This document shows, piece by piece, positions 27,408 through 36,404 of a stretch of 64,000 nucleotides of DNA. The number at the start of each line of letters is the position of its first letter. Within the stretch, counting starts at the first letter, position 1. The notes beneath the pieces were generated by a model that worked only from the letters and a program-made list of their open reading frames with translations, was not told where the DNA came from and did not search any database. The DNA comes from an uncultured Fretibacterium sp. (GTDB taxonomy: Bacteria; Synergistota; Synergistia; Synergistales; Aminobacteriaceae): the NCBI GenBank assembly GCA_946183145.1, contig CAMGZM010000001.1, positions 124,001 to 188,000 of the forward strand. Reading direction: 5' to 3'. Made by a program: the position numbers and the translations under genes.

Positions 27408-29083
27408 ACATCGAGGCAGCTCCCGCCAATAAACTCACGTATAACCGAGTTGTTCGGAATCCCGTCATTATTCAGCGCAGGAACGAACCGCAGTATATTC
27501 AGCAGCCTTAACGCCTCACTGAAGACGCTCGAATTTTCGTCAACAGTGTGCAATAACGGCTCAACATACGGTTTCAGGACTCCAAGCTCATACGGCAATG
27601 ACGAATTGAATATAGCATTAGCCCGGCTCCTGTATGGGAATATATATTTTTTCGCGCCGCGTATAACTTTCGGGTAAACTTCAAGAGTTACCTGCGCCGA
27701 TTTCCCCCGTGTCCTGTAATCGCGTATTATCCTCCGTAATAATCTGTTGTCGCTCGTGCTTGTCCTGTTGTGAGGGTCAATACAAATCCCCGTTAAAGGT
27801 GAGACAAATACACCGTAACGCCCTGCAGACGGTATCATGTCAAGTATCTGGTCATTGAGTCCGTGTATGCCCTCCATTATGAGAACGTCTGAAGGTTTCA
27901 GCTTGATGATTTTCCCCGGCTCTTTCTTGCCTGTGATGAAATTGTAGACGGGCGTAACAACTTCTTCTCCCGCTAAAATTCTCGTCAGGTTATCCCCTAA
28001 AAGTTCGAGGTCTAATGCGTCGAGTCTCTCATAGTCATATTCACCGGTTTCGTCTTTCGGTGAGTCTTCACGTTCCTTGAAGTAGTTATCGAGGGGCAAT
28101 GTTACGGGAGTTTTTCCGCAAACCATGAGCTGAACTTTGAGACGTTCCGAGAATGTTGTCTTTCCTGATCCTGAAGGGCCTGCAATCGTAACGACTTTCA
28201 CGGGCTTTGCGGCTATGTCCTCTGCGATATTGCCGAGACTCTGAGAATGGAACGCTTCCGCAATGAGTACAAGCTCCTGTATTCTTCCTTCTGTAACGCG
28301 CTTGTGAAGTTTGTTGAGATAATTGAGATCCAGAACTTGAAGCCAGTGCGCATAGTCGAAAAATACTTTTCCCATTGACGGATCTAATTTCAGCTCCGGC
28401 ATTTTGTCGGGCGCATCAGGACGTGGGAATCGCAACAACATTCCCTGCTCGTAAAGCACAACGTCAAACATACGCAGCGCACCTGTTGACGACGCTAACG
28501 GGCCGCCGCAAAAATATCCGTAACGTTCGCCGCAGCGATATACTTCAACGGGATCAAGATTCGCTCTCACAAAAAGCTCTGCGATTTCGGGTTCTCCCTG
28601 ACGCTGAAAGACTCTGCGGGCTTTGTCGATTGTGAGAATTTCACGGGTTATTGCTGAGTCACGGCGTATTATGTCGCTCATTTCGGCCTTGATTCTGTCA
28701 ACGTCAGACTGAGTCACGGGGCCGTCTTCAAACTCCCAATAATGCGAGTCAGCGATTGAATGACGCAATATTGCCTTTCGTCCCAAGACTCTCGCACACG
28801 CGATAATCAACACGAATCCTAATGTGCGCTTGTAGATTCTCTGTCCTGTCGGTGAAGTTGATGTGATAAATTCTACGGTTGCGTCCTCATCTACAACCCA
28901 ATCAAGAGGGCGCGTGTAATTATTCACGAACCATGCTATGACTCTCCGCTGCGGCATGTCGTGCTTGGTGATCATTTCCTCCATTACGTCATGGCCGGTT
29001 ACTGGTGCTTCTCCTGCTATGTAGCTGGCTATGTATGTGTCTCGTTTCGTTGCTGCTGTTAATACGCAAACTGTGAATGCCAT
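27404..29083 (-). CDS. nucleoside kinase with ThrRS-like N-terminal domain
   Basis: The C-terminal half is a uridine-kinase-like P-loop kinase: GPSGSGKTTFSERL (near 28180), then LPLDNYFKER and VLIMEGIHGLND. The N-terminal half (about 1-250) matches the TGS/second additional domain of threonyl-tRNA synthetase, with a HSIADSHYWEFEDG metal-binding segment. This fused architecture is a known family in Firmicutes and Thermotogae annotated as nucleoside kinase; the exact nucleoside is uncertain. 559 residues, first gene of the run that leads into the restriction system. Confidence 0.88.
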   Translation of the reverse strand: MAFTVCVLTAATKRDTYIASYIAGEAPVTGHDVMEEMITKHDMPQRRVIAWFVNNYTRPLDWVVDEDATVEFITSTSPTGQRIYKRTLGFVLIIACARVLGRKAILRHSIADSHYWEFEDGPVTQSDVDRIKAEMSDIIRRDSAITREILTIDKARRVFQRQGEPEIAELFVRANLDPVEVYRCGERYGYFCGGPLASSTGALRMFDVVLYEQGMLLRFPRPDAPDKMPELKLDPSMGKVFFDYAHWLQVLDLNYLNKLHKRVTEGRIQELVLIAEAFHSQSLGNIAEDIAAKPVKVVTIAGPSGSGKTTFSERLKVQLMVCGKTPVTLPLDNYFKEREDSPKDETGEYDYERLDALDLELLGDNLTRILAGEEVVTPVYNFITGKKEPGKIIKLKPSDVLIMEGIHGLNDQILDMIPSAGRYGVFVSPLTGICIDPHNRTSTSDNRLLRRIIRDYRTRGKSAQVTLEVYPKVIRGAKKYIFPYRSRANAIFNSSLPYELGVLKPYVEPLLHTVDENSSVFSEALRLLNILRFVPALNNDGIPNNSVIREFIGGSCLDV

Positions 29084-29124
29084 TGAATTAAACCTTTCTG
29101 TGAAAATTTCTGCTATTATAATCT

Positions 29125-29604
29125 ATGATGAAACAAAGCATATTGGACGGAGGAATAATCATCACAAAAATTTATCTCGATAACTGCTGCTTTAACAGGC
29201 CGTATGATGATCAAAGATTTCTGCGGATATACTTTGAGTCGCAGGCAAAAATTCATGTTCAGGAAATGATAAGGGACGGAAGGCTTCAGCTTGTTACGTC
29301 GTATATCTTGAGCTACGAAAATTCCTGCAATCCCTTTACGGTTCGGCGAATAGCGATAGAAAAATTCCTGAGAACTTACAGCTCATATCATGTAGGAGCA
29401 GACAAAGCCGGAAAGATAAAGCATATTGCAGACTCCGTTATGTCATGCGGCGTGAAAATGAAGGACGCTTATCATGTAGCCTGTGCTTTAGAGGCTGAAT
29501 GCAAATACTTTCTGTCGACAGATGACAGGCTGATAAAGAAATATAATTCAGAAAGAATGCTATTGCTGAACCCTGTAGATTTTGTGATGCTGGAGGATGA
29601 ATAA
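29125..29604 (+). CDS. PIN-domain protein (VapC-like nuclease)
   Basis: The PIN fold is recognised from KIYLDNCCFNRPYDD (first acidic residue) and KMKDAYHVACALEAECKYFLSTDD, which holds the second and third acidic clusters. The start is unclear: ATG codons at 29125 and 29128 overlap the TATAAT-like -10 (29117-29122), whereas GGAGGA at 29149-29154 would serve a non-ATG start (ATA/ATC) just after it, giving a protein beginning near KIYLDN. The 71-codon gene just downstream is its probable partner. Toxin role is inferred from the family. Confidence 0.75.
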   Translation: MMKQSILDGGIIITKIYLDNCCFNRPYDDQRFLRIYFESQAKIHVQEMIRDGRLQLVTSYILSYENSCNPFTVRRIAIEKFLRTYSSYHVGADKAGKIKHIADSVMSCGVKMKDAYHVACALEAECKYFLSTDDRLIKKYNSERMLLLNPVDFVMLEDE

Positions 29605-29605
29605 A

Positions 29606-29821
29606 ATGACAGCCGGAACAGTTGAGATTATAGAACGCGGAATGCAGTGCCTTGTTCAGGGACTCGGAGATATTGAAGCCGAGAAATTCATAGCGGCGGT
29701 TAAGCGAGAGAGATTCGACTATACAGAATGGCAGAGAGATTTTTTTGACGGCATGAGCGCGGAAGACTTTAATTCTTGTGCTGCCGAATATGACATCAAG
29801 CACCCTTTCACAAAAAATTAA
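29606..29821 (+). CDS. small uncharacterised protein, possible PIN-domain partner (antitoxin)
   Basis: The ATG at 29606 is chosen over 29597 because GGAGG (29592-29596) sits 9 nt before it. The 71-residue product is acidic and helical, with MQCLVQGLGDIEAEKF and DYTEWQRDFFDGMSAEDF. I do not recognise a named family with certainty. It directly follows the PIN gene, so a toxin-antitoxin pairing is plausible, although toxin-first order is the less common arrangement for VapBC. No DNA-binding motif is visible. Confidence 0.55.
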   Translation: MTAGTVEIIERGMQCLVQGLGDIEAEKFIAAVKRERFDYTEWQRDFFDGMSAEDFNSCAAEYDIKHPFTKN

Positions 29822-29886
29822 CTCTCCTCACAAAATGATGATGTGAAAAATTCATGAGAAGGCACAAAAAAAGATAAGGCTTTGTG

Positions 29887-29893
29887 CTATAAT
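29887..29893 (+). promoter_or_regulatory. candidate extended -10 promoter for the pilin gene, with long leader
   Basis: TGCTATAAT (29885-29893) is an extended -10 with no clear -35. It would give a leader of about 240 nt before the pilin. In the 320-base gap (29822-30140) I also see an 18-bp inverted repeat TTACCT-TATCTG-AGGTAA (29950-29967), followed by TTATAAC. Nothing else is recognised there. Confidence 0.4.
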
Positions 29894-30140
29894 ATTCTCG
29901 CTTACAAAATAATATGCACATGATTATGAGTATACTCCTCCATAATTGTTTACCTTATCTGAGGTAATTATAACACATGGCGGGGTATGTGGTTAATAGT
30001 TGTGTGCAAAAATTTTTTCCCGTTTCACAAAGCAACAAGCAACAAGCGTTAAGGGGTTTGCAGTAACCATTCTGCAAGAGGCTTCATCTGTAATAGGCGG
30101 CGGATGAAAGAAGGAAAAAATAACAGGAGGAAAAATCATA

Positions 30141-30722
30141 ATGAAGAAAGCACGCAAAGGATTCACGCTCGTAGAATTAGTGATCGTAATGGGAATAATG
30201 GGGCTGCTCGGCACAATGGGAATGATGGCAGGACAGCAGGCAACAGACGCGGCAAAAGCATCAAACATAGCGGATAATCTTGAGAGGGCATCAAGCGCAA
30301 TGATGTCATACTATATCAATAACCACGAGACAATAGACGTAAAGGGCGCGAAAATTGCAGACGTTGTGAAAGGCGCAAACGCTTATCTCAAGAAAGGTTC
30401 ACTCGTAGCAGGTACTTCAACAGAGGCCGCAGCTACAAAAGGTTCGTACTCAGTAGTTATTTCTACAGAGGGTGATGGCACTAACGCGAATGATACAGCT
30501 GCAACTGCGACATGGTACGTGGCCTATAGACTGCTTGACGCTGAAGCAAACGGGAATGTAGGAGCGGCCTTAGCGAACAAGGCAACAAGAATGCAGCTAA
30601 AAGATGGTGTTGTAGAGAAAGCGGCTGTAACAGCAGATCCAGATAATGGTGTTGAAGCTCAAGATGCTGTAGAAATTCACCCTTATGACGGCGGAGAGAT
30701 AGTTTACATGTTTGTCCGCTAG
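30141..30722 (+). CDS. type IV pilin-like protein (major-pseudopilin type)
   Basis: The prepilin leader ends KKARKG, and the mature protein starts FTLVELVIVMGIMGLLG with phenylalanine at +1 and glutamate at +5, the exact signature for PilD processing. The N-terminal hydrophobic helix is followed by a globular region of about 140 residues without cysteines, rich in Ala, Thr and Asp and low in aromatics. It is secreted or surface-assembled. AGGAGGAAAAATCATA precedes the ATG. No other pilus gene is nearby. Base use is like that of the neighbours. Confidence 0.88.
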   Translation: MKKARKGFTLVELVIVMGIMGLLGTMGMMAGQQATDAAKASNIADNLERASSAMMSYYINNHETIDVKGAKIADVVKGANAYLKKGSLVAGTSTEAAATKGSYSVVISTEGDGTNANDTAATATWYVAYRLLDAEANGNVGAALANKATRMQLKDGVVEKAAVTADPDNGVEAQDAVEIHPYDGGEIVYMFVR

Positions 30723-30790
30723 TCTCACACGAACAAACGACAAACCTACCGTAGGCGCGTAAGCGATAACCAAACAACACAATATAAATT

Positions 30791-30826
30791 GAGTCCCCTC
30801 GCCTATAAGGGGACTCTTCTCTTATG
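30791..30826 (+). terminator. terminator after pilin gene
   Basis: GAGTCCCCT (30791-30799) and AGGGGACTC (30808-30816) form a 9-bp stem followed by TTCTCTT. It closes the pilin transcript just before the convergent restriction gene. Confidence 0.8.
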
Positions 30827-30829
30827 TTC

Positions 30830-31705
30830 TTATGCTGTGAAAGTGTAAGGGATATTGAGACGGTCAAGAATTTTCACGAAATCAGGAATGATCCGGGAAT
30901 TTCCGCGCAAAGTGAGATATTCCGTTCCGCGTTCTTTGAGCTGTGATTGTGATTGCTCGCTTAGTGTGTCAGCTATGAATATGTCCGTGTCCCGTGCTAT
31001 CGTCATGTCTGCGCTCTCAGGATTTCCCCTGCCCATCAATTTGACTTCAACGCGGTAAGTTTTTCCCGAAATGCTTTTGAGCCTGTAATCTGTTTCGCGG
31101 TCATACGGCAAATTTCTATCACGCCGGAAATTTTCCCTGTCAATAAATTCCTCAGGAACTCTCGCACGCCTGCATAATTCATCAACTAACGGCTTCTCGA
31201 CTCTCTTGCCTATCGCGCTCCATGCTCCGCCGCGGATCTGAAGTTTCTTTGTCGCCAATGCGTTAATCACTAAAAGGCTTTCAGTCAGCGATAATCTTAC
31301 AGTAACATCATTACGGCTTATGCTTATTGTTACGGCTAAATCATTTTGCGAGTCATTCTCTAATTCATCAAGCATATCACGAAGGTACGCAAAATTATTC
31401 CTCGCAGCGTCAATCATAATTTCTCGCGACGAAGAACCGTACATATTCGTGATTGTCTTCCTGTTAAGCCCGGCATAAATTACAGCGTCTTCAGGAGAAA
31501 CATTATCACCGTCAATGAAATGTTCTCTGTACCATTCCAGATTAATATCATGGCCGTAAAATTTTGCGTCAACAATCTCATGAAAAAATTTCAGCGTGAA
31601 GTCAAAAAATTCTGCGTTCACCGCGTTAATCACTTCATCACGGTAATCATTCCCAGATAGTAATTTGCTGACTGCGCTTTTTACTGCTTCTTCCCCGAAC
31701 GTCAT
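30830..31705 (-). CDS. type II restriction endonuclease, CfrBI family
   Basis: The ATG at 31705 is used; GGTGGA precedes it, and the 38 residues upstream in frame overlap the methyltransferase and look like noise. The 291-residue protein has IRGGAWSAIGKRVEKPLVDELC, then YRVEVKLMGRGNPESADM, in which the E-x-K of EVK is the PD-(D/E)XK active site. CfrBI enzymes cut CCWWGG. The gene overlaps the 3' end of the methyltransferase by 59 bp, a compact arrangement usual in such systems. Family call is by motif memory; cleavage site not verified. Confidence 0.7.
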   Translation of the reverse strand: MTFGEEAVKSAVSKLLSGNDYRDEVINAVNAEFFDFTLKFFHEIVDAKFYGHDINLEWYREHFIDGDNVSPEDAVIYAGLNRKTITNMYGSSSREIMIDAARNNFAYLRDMLDELENDSQNDLAVTISISRNDVTVRLSLTESLLVINALATKKLQIRGGAWSAIGKRVEKPLVDELCRRARVPEEFIDRENFRRDRNLPYDRETDYRLKSISGKTYRVEVKLMGRGNPESADMTIARDTDIFIADTLSEQSQSQLKERGTEYLTLRGNSRIIPDFVKILDRLNIPYTFTA

Positions 31706-32834
31706 AATATCCACCGCTTTCACTCTCGATAATATTCGCGTAATCCTCGTTAATCTCACAGAGAACGGGAATCCTTCCCATTTTCCGCGCCGCTCTTCCG
31801 AATGTCCCAGAACCCGCAAAAGGATCTAGCACCGCATCCCCCTCGAACGAATAATAACGCAAAACTTTCCGGCATAATTCTTCCGGGAAAACAGCCGGGT
31901 GATTCTTGTCGTATTTCGGAGCAATGTGCCAGCAGTTTGTCGTGTCTATTGGTTCGTCGTCGTGCCTGTCGTAATCGTCATATGCCTTCATGTTACGGTC
32001 AAGCAGGAACGCGCATTCCTTGCGGTAAACCATGAGGCTCTCTGTTATGCAGTTGGGCTTGTAGGATAACGGCTTGCGGGTCTGCCTGTAACCGCTCACC
32101 CTGTCAGGCACTGAAGGCTCAGGCTTGACCCACAAAATTTCGTCAACAAAATAATATCCCGTCTGTGTCAAAACTCTGTGCAAGTCGTAATGTATCGGGT
32201 ATCTTATGCTCTCGAACTCGCGACCGGGGCGGCGTGTTATGACTGGTGAAACGTTCACGATGATGAAGCGTCCGTCCTCTAATACACGGTTGCACGCGTA
32301 AAATGTTCCGGCCATTTTCGACAGGTATACGGCGTATGATGAATAGTCTGAATACTCGCGGGCGTTGTAATACGGCGGGGACGTGAATATGAGCTGAATT
32401 GAGTTTGACGGAAGAGTTTTGAGAGTCTCTGTGTTGTCGCCAATCAGTAAAAGCGGAGATGTAATTTTGTTTGCGGGGCGTTGCTTTTCTTTTTGCTGAC
32501 GGAAGTTGTAATACTCGTTCATTTTGCTGATAATCTCATTGTCCCAAAAAGTTATCATCTCATCACGAAGGCGCGAAAATCTTTCATCATCTTTGCTTCT
32601 GTATAGGCACGTTCGGAACATCTGATATATCAATTCCATCGGGTTATCTCTGCTGAATGCTTCCTCCCTCAGAAAGTCATATATCCTGGTGCTGTCGTTA
32701 TGCCGTCCGATAGATGATACTGCCTCGCGACGGACATCAATATTTTCATCTGACCTGAATATTTCAAGAAGTGTGCCAAAACTTTCCGGCGTTCTGATTT
32801 TTGCGAGTGCTTTAACTTTTTCGACCGTGTACAT
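31647..32834 (-). CDS. DNA methyltransferase (N4-cytosine type) with HEAT-repeat-like N-terminus
   Basis: Residues about 1-100 form short helical repeats (TLLEIFRSDENIDVRREAVSSIG), like PBS-lyase/HEAT repeats, an unusual addition. The methyltransferase follows, with TSPPYYNAREYSD (motif IV) near residue 150 and DPFAGSGTFGRAA (motif I) near 360, so beta-class order. M.CfrBI is an N4-cytosine enzyme, which agrees with SPPY. It is 395 residues, against about 300 for the core. It is the cognate of the CfrBI-like endonuclease. The start lies 30 bp from the stub of macB. Confidence 0.88.
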   Translation of the reverse strand: MYTVEKVKALAKIRTPESFGTLLEIFRSDENIDVRREAVSSIGRHNDSTRIYDFLREEAFSRDNPMELIYQMFRTCLYRSKDDERFSRLRDEMITFWDNEIISKMNEYYNFRQQKEKQRPANKITSPLLLIGDNTETLKTLPSNSIQLIFTSPPYYNAREYSDYSSYAVYLSKMAGTFYACNRVLEDGRFIIVNVSPVITRRPGREFESIRYPIHYDLHRVLTQTGYYFVDEILWVKPEPSVPDRVSGYRQTRKPLSYKPNCITESLMVYRKECAFLLDRNMKAYDDYDRHDDEPIDTTNCWHIAPKYDKNHPAVFPEELCRKVLRYYSFEGDAVLDPFAGSGTFGRAARKMGRIPVLCEINEDYANIIESESGGYYDVRGRSSKKRSQQITIWE

Positions 32835-32864
32835 TTAGTGCTTTGCTTCGCTGTCTATTGCTCG

Positions 32865-32963
32865 TCAAATCTCAGTTTCTGAGTCTACACCGTCAAGAGC
32901 ACGTAATTCTATGCCGCCCGTAACATAAACTTTCGTCAGGTCTTGTACTGCTATTATGCTCAT
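32865..32963 (-). pseudogene. macB: macB stub: first 32 codons of an ABC-transporter ATPase
   Basis: Directly after macA (stop and ATG share one base in TAATG) a frame encodes MSIIAVQDLTKVYVTG, then IELRALDGVD, and ends at a TGA after 32 codons. This matches the N-terminus of MacB-type ATPases up to the point where the Walker A loop would follow, and nothing of the remaining 600 residues is found downstream. The restriction-modification cassette begins at once, so it probably replaced or interrupted the rest of macB. MacA therefore lacks its permease here. Confidence 0.8.
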
Positions 32964-34234
32964 TATCTCGACCTTCCTCCGCCCATGCGCCCTATTCCCC
33001 TCGGAGCCCCGCCGAATAATCCGCCGCTAGTTTGCCTTCCTGTCTTGACTCCTTTTTGCGCGTTCGTTACGAGTTCGACTCCCTCGCGCAATGCAGGACG
33101 TTTTCTGTCAGAGCTTTCTTTTACCAGCTCAACCCATCGGCTGTCGGTTATCCCTGTAACAACCTGAACAGGCCTCATCATGAAACCGTTTCTTTCAGGC
33201 CACAAGATTCCCGAATGAAGAGTCCTTTTCGCCGTCAAAATTTCGCGGTCAAATGAGATTGTCGCAAGCAAATCTTCAGGAGGCGTGAATCTCAATGCCG
33301 CTACGGGGATTCGCAATGCGTTGTCAGCTTTTGCAGTCTCGATTGAAACATTTGCTGTCATTCCCGGCTTAAGTTTAAGCTCGTCATTGTTCACGTGAAT
33401 TATCACAGTATACGTTACGACATTCTCGCTTGAGTTAGGGGCTATTCTGACCTGCACAACCTTCCCGGAAAATGTTTCGTCAGGGAATGCGTCAACACGA
33501 AATGTTACGTTTTGTCCCTCTGCTACCGTTCCTATGTCGGCCTCGTCTACTTTTGCCTCAATCTTCATGCGTGTGAGATCTTCAGCTATCTTGAAGAGTG
33601 TCGGAGCCTGCAAACTTGCCGCTACTGTCTGCCCTGCGTCTACCTGTCTGTCAATAACGACTCCGTCCACGGGGGATTTTATCTGCGTGTAATTGAGATT
33701 TGTACGTGCGCGTTCTAATGCTGCTTTTGCCTGCTTTACGCGGGATTGTGCTTCCTGCAATGAAGCTTTCTTCATCTCTACGTCTGCTTCACTAGTATCA
33801 ACTTCACTGCGTGCGATAAGTTTGCGGCTGAATAGTTCCTTGTTGCGCGTGTATTTTCTCTGTGAATCGGTTAATGCTGCCTGTGCGCTTTTCACGGCTG
33901 ATTCATTCACTGCGAGTGAGGCTTGTGCTTCGTTGAGAGTCAGACGCAGGACAGAAGGATCTATCAGCGCGATTATTTGTCCGGCTTTCACGGGCGTGTT
34001 GAAGTCAACATAAATCTCCTGCACCGTTCCTGATACCTGAGTTCCGACTTGCACGACTGTTAGCGCGTTAAGCTCGCCTGTTGCTGTAACTTCTGAGACT
34101 ATATCACCGCGAGTTATTGCTGACGTTGTGAGGCCGTAATTCACGTGTTCGGGCTTGAAGAAATATTCCCATATTAGCCAGCAAAGCCCCGCAAAGATTC
34201 CCAGTATCAATAACTTTTTGAGTCCCGCTCTCAT
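32963..34234 (-). CDS. macA: MacA-like periplasmic adaptor of a tripartite efflux pump
   Basis: The 423-residue protein has an N-terminal membrane anchor (LLILGIFAGLCWLIWEY). The lipoyl half motif ATGELNALTVVQVGTQVSG follows, then a long alpha-helical hairpin rich in Ala/Gln/Lys (about 100-185), and the second half motif SPVDGVVIDRQVDAGQTV. The C-terminus ends in a Gly/Arg-rich tail (GIGRMGGGRSR). MacA links MacB to a TolC-type channel; the TolC gene lies upstream in the same run, but MacB is truncated. It may work with a permease elsewhere. Confidence 0.9.
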   Translation of the reverse strand: MRAGLKKLLILGIFAGLCWLIWEYFFKPEHVNYGLTTSAITRGDIVSEVTATGELNALTVVQVGTQVSGTVQEIYVDFNTPVKAGQIIALIDPSVLRLTLNEAQASLAVNESAVKSAQAALTDSQRKYTRNKELFSRKLIARSEVDTSEADVEMKKASLQEAQSRVKQAKAALERARTNLNYTQIKSPVDGVVIDRQVDAGQTVAASLQAPTLFKIAEDLTRMKIEAKVDEADIGTVAEGQNVTFRVDAFPDETFSGKVVQVRIAPNSSENVVTYTVIIHVNNDELKLKPGMTANVSIETAKADNALRIPVAALRFTPPEDLLATISFDREILTAKRTLHSGILWPERNGFMMRPVQVVTGITDSRWVELVKESSDRKRPALREGVELVTNAQKGVKTGRQTSGGLFGGAPRGIGRMGGGRSR

Positions 34235-34235
34235 G

Positions 34236-35081
34236 TTACAGCCCCCGCAATATGCTCAAGCGTTCGTAGCCTATATTTTCGTTGTCGGAATTAAGTCGTC
34301 CTAATGGTATTGCCTTGTTCGTTCCGTGATAGTCGCTTCCTCCTGAGACCAACAGCCCAAAAGTTTCGGCGGTCATGGCCAGCTCTTTGCATTTCTTCAC
34401 GGGATATTTCGAGTACCAGCACTCCAAGCCCTTTATGCCGTATGAAATCAATTCGCGCAATGTGATTCGGAACTGCTCTTCTGTCGATTCCTTTTCGCCC
34501 TCACCGCCTAAAGGATGCGCCCAAACTGCAATCCCTCCAGCAGAATTTATTGACCTCACAGCCTGACGCGCCGGGATTCTCGTTGAGCCTGTTATACATT
34601 TGTCGATATAGCGTTCTATTGCGTCCTGTATGTTGTCAGCGAGTCCCTTCATCACCATCATGTTAGCTATGTGAGGCTTGCCCACACTCGGAATGCTGAG
34701 AAGCGATGTTATTTCGTCATCAGTAAACGTTATCCCGAAATTTTCACGCAATAACTTTATTCGCAGATGAAACTTTTGATGACGCAGATTATCACCCGTC
34801 ATTAATGCTTCCTTGAAATCAGGATTGTATTCATCATATCCCAGTCCCAATATATGACACTTTGTCCCGCTGTCAGTTACGCATGAGAACTCCACGCCCT
34901 GAATGAACTTTATCCCCGGCGGAATTATCTTCTTCATTCTCAGCGCGCCCTTTATTGTGTCATGGTCGGTTATCGCAAAAATCGTTATTCCGGCCTTCTG
35001 AATGTTCCACAACAATTGCTCCGGCGAGTCCGTCCCGTCTGAAGCGTTTGTGTGAATGTGCAAGTCTACCGTTCCTGCCAT
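34236..35081 (-). CDS. PHP-domain phosphoesterase (YciV/RnaAM-like)
   Basis: The PHP metal motif is HIHTNASDGTDSPEQL near residue 8, with further metal ligands in FAITDHDT, IQGVEFSC, AVWAHPLGG and GSDYHG. This set is typical for 5'-3' nucleotide or 3',5'-bisphosphate phosphatases (RNase AM, formerly YciV/TrpH). It is 281 residues, of normal length. It sits between tolC and macA with a 16-bp overlap to tolC, so it is co-transcribed with efflux genes for no obvious reason. Confidence 0.88.
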   Translation of the reverse strand: MAGTVDLHIHTNASDGTDSPEQLLWNIQKAGITIFAITDHDTIKGALRMKKIIPPGIKFIQGVEFSCVTDSGTKCHILGLGYDEYNPDFKEALMTGDNLRHQKFHLRIKLLRENFGITFTDDEITSLLSIPSVGKPHIANMMVMKGLADNIQDAIERYIDKCITGSTRIPARQAVRSINSAGGIAVWAHPLGGEGEKESTEEQFRITLRELISYGIKGLECWYSKYPVKKCKELAMTAETFGLLVSGGSDYHGTNKAIPLGRLNSDNENIGYERLSILRGL

Positions 35082-36382
35082 AATTCTTGTCTCCCTTCGA
35101 TTTCTTGCGGAAAATGCCCTAATGCCTCGTCAAGATTCGCTCTTGCTGTCTGCGCGTCATATATTGCTGTGTAATACGTGTGCTTTGAGTCCGCGAGTGC
35201 TGAAACTGCGTCGCTTACTTCTACAGAGTTCCCGACTCCTACGCTGTAACGGCCGTTCGCAAGCTCTAAATTTTCCTCAGAATATTTTACGGCCTCTTCT
35301 GCTGCTTTTGCCCGGTCTTTTGCGTTGATGAGTGATAATGCCGCGCTCATTACTCCGTATGTGATACTCTGCCTCAATGCGTCAACATCCGCGTATACCT
35401 GCTCAAGCTGTATTCTTGCGCGTGTGATGTTTGCTTTCGTCTCGCCTCCGTCAACAACAGGTACATTCACATTCACGCCCGCGTAATAATTCGTGTCTGT
35501 CGTTCCGTGCTGCCTATTGCTTAGTGATGTGCCTGCCTGCCCCGTAACAGTCGGTGAATTTGCCCTCGCTGTATCTTTTATCGTCAATTCGCCCGCTGTT
35601 ATGTCGTGCATTAATTTTCGGAAGTCTGGACGGTCTGACAACGCGACATCAACAAGTGAGTCAAAATTTTCCGGCAGTGAAGGCAGCAATAACTCTTTCG
35701 GCACCGTGATATTGAACGTGCTGTGAATCTCCGTACCCATTGCGACTTTCAGGGCTTCCTGAGCGAGTAATATATCATTGTTAGCCTTGAGGAGTGATAC
35801 TCTTGCTGATGATAGATCTGACTGCGCTTTTGTTACGTCAATGTACGGACTGTTGCCGACATCATATAAACCCTGCGCGCGCGTCAAATGTTCCTCAAGG
35901 TTATTCACTCTTTCTTGCTGTAAATCACGGTCAAGAAATTTCAGCACTAAGTCATAATATTTGCGTTTTGCTTCTGCTGTTACGGTTGTCATAGTGCGCT
36001 GATGAGTTTCATGCGAGGCTTTGAGATTTTCATCACGAATCTGACGCTGAATTTTGTTGCGGCTGTTGTCGTAAATTAATTTCGTTGCGCTGAGTGTTAT
36101 TGACTCGTTGTGGTAATTGTCGCTGAAGTAATCATAATCACCGTTGTAACGCGCTGAGCCTGTGAGAGTAACTTTGACTCTTTTTGCGGCTCTGAGGGAT
36201 TCTATTTGCGCCTCGATGTCTTTTGCTGATGCTTTTGTCTTACGGAGTGAGGGGTGATTGTTCAGTGAAAGTATCAGGCATTCTTCAAGCGATAACCCGG
36301 AAATATCCGGCGAAATATTTTGTGCATAAGAGGCTGTGAAGGATAATAATATTAATGTGAGAGTGAGAAAAATTCCGCGCAT
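35066..36382 (-). CDS. TolC-family outer-membrane efflux protein
   Basis: The product has a signal peptide (cleavage after ASYA) and begins the mature part with ISPDISGLSLEECLILSLNNHPSL, the TolC start. Two repeats of long Ala/Gln/Ser/Asp helices follow (residues about 45-215 and about 255-430), with the LDEALG box near the end. It forms a trimeric channel in the outer membrane. 438 residues, normal length. First gene of the tolC-PHP-macA-(macB) run. Confidence 0.92.
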   Translation of the reverse strand: MRGIFLTLTLILLSFTASYAQNISPDISGLSLEECLILSLNNHPSLRKTKASAKDIEAQIESLRAAKRVKVTLTGSARYNGDYDYFSDNYHNESITLSATKLIYDNSRNKIQRQIRDENLKASHETHQRTMTTVTAEAKRKYYDLVLKFLDRDLQQERVNNLEEHLTRAQGLYDVGNSPYIDVTKAQSDLSSARVSLLKANNDILLAQEALKVAMGTEIHSTFNITVPKELLLPSLPENFDSLVDVALSDRPDFRKLMHDITAGELTIKDTARANSPTVTGQAGTSLSNRQHGTTDTNYYAGVNVNVPVVDGGETKANITRARIQLEQVYADVDALRQSITYGVMSAALSLINAKDRAKAAEEAVKYSEENLELANGRYSVGVGNSVEVSDAVSALADSKHTYYTAIYDAQTARANLDEALGHFPQEIEGRQELWQER

Positions 36383-36404
36383 AACTAAGACTCCTGCAAA
36401 TAAA

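Noticed and set aside
29900-30140. Cyclic-di-GMP riboswitch before the pilin gene
   Set aside because: The conserved GEMM core segments could not be found in order; only a simple inverted repeat is present.
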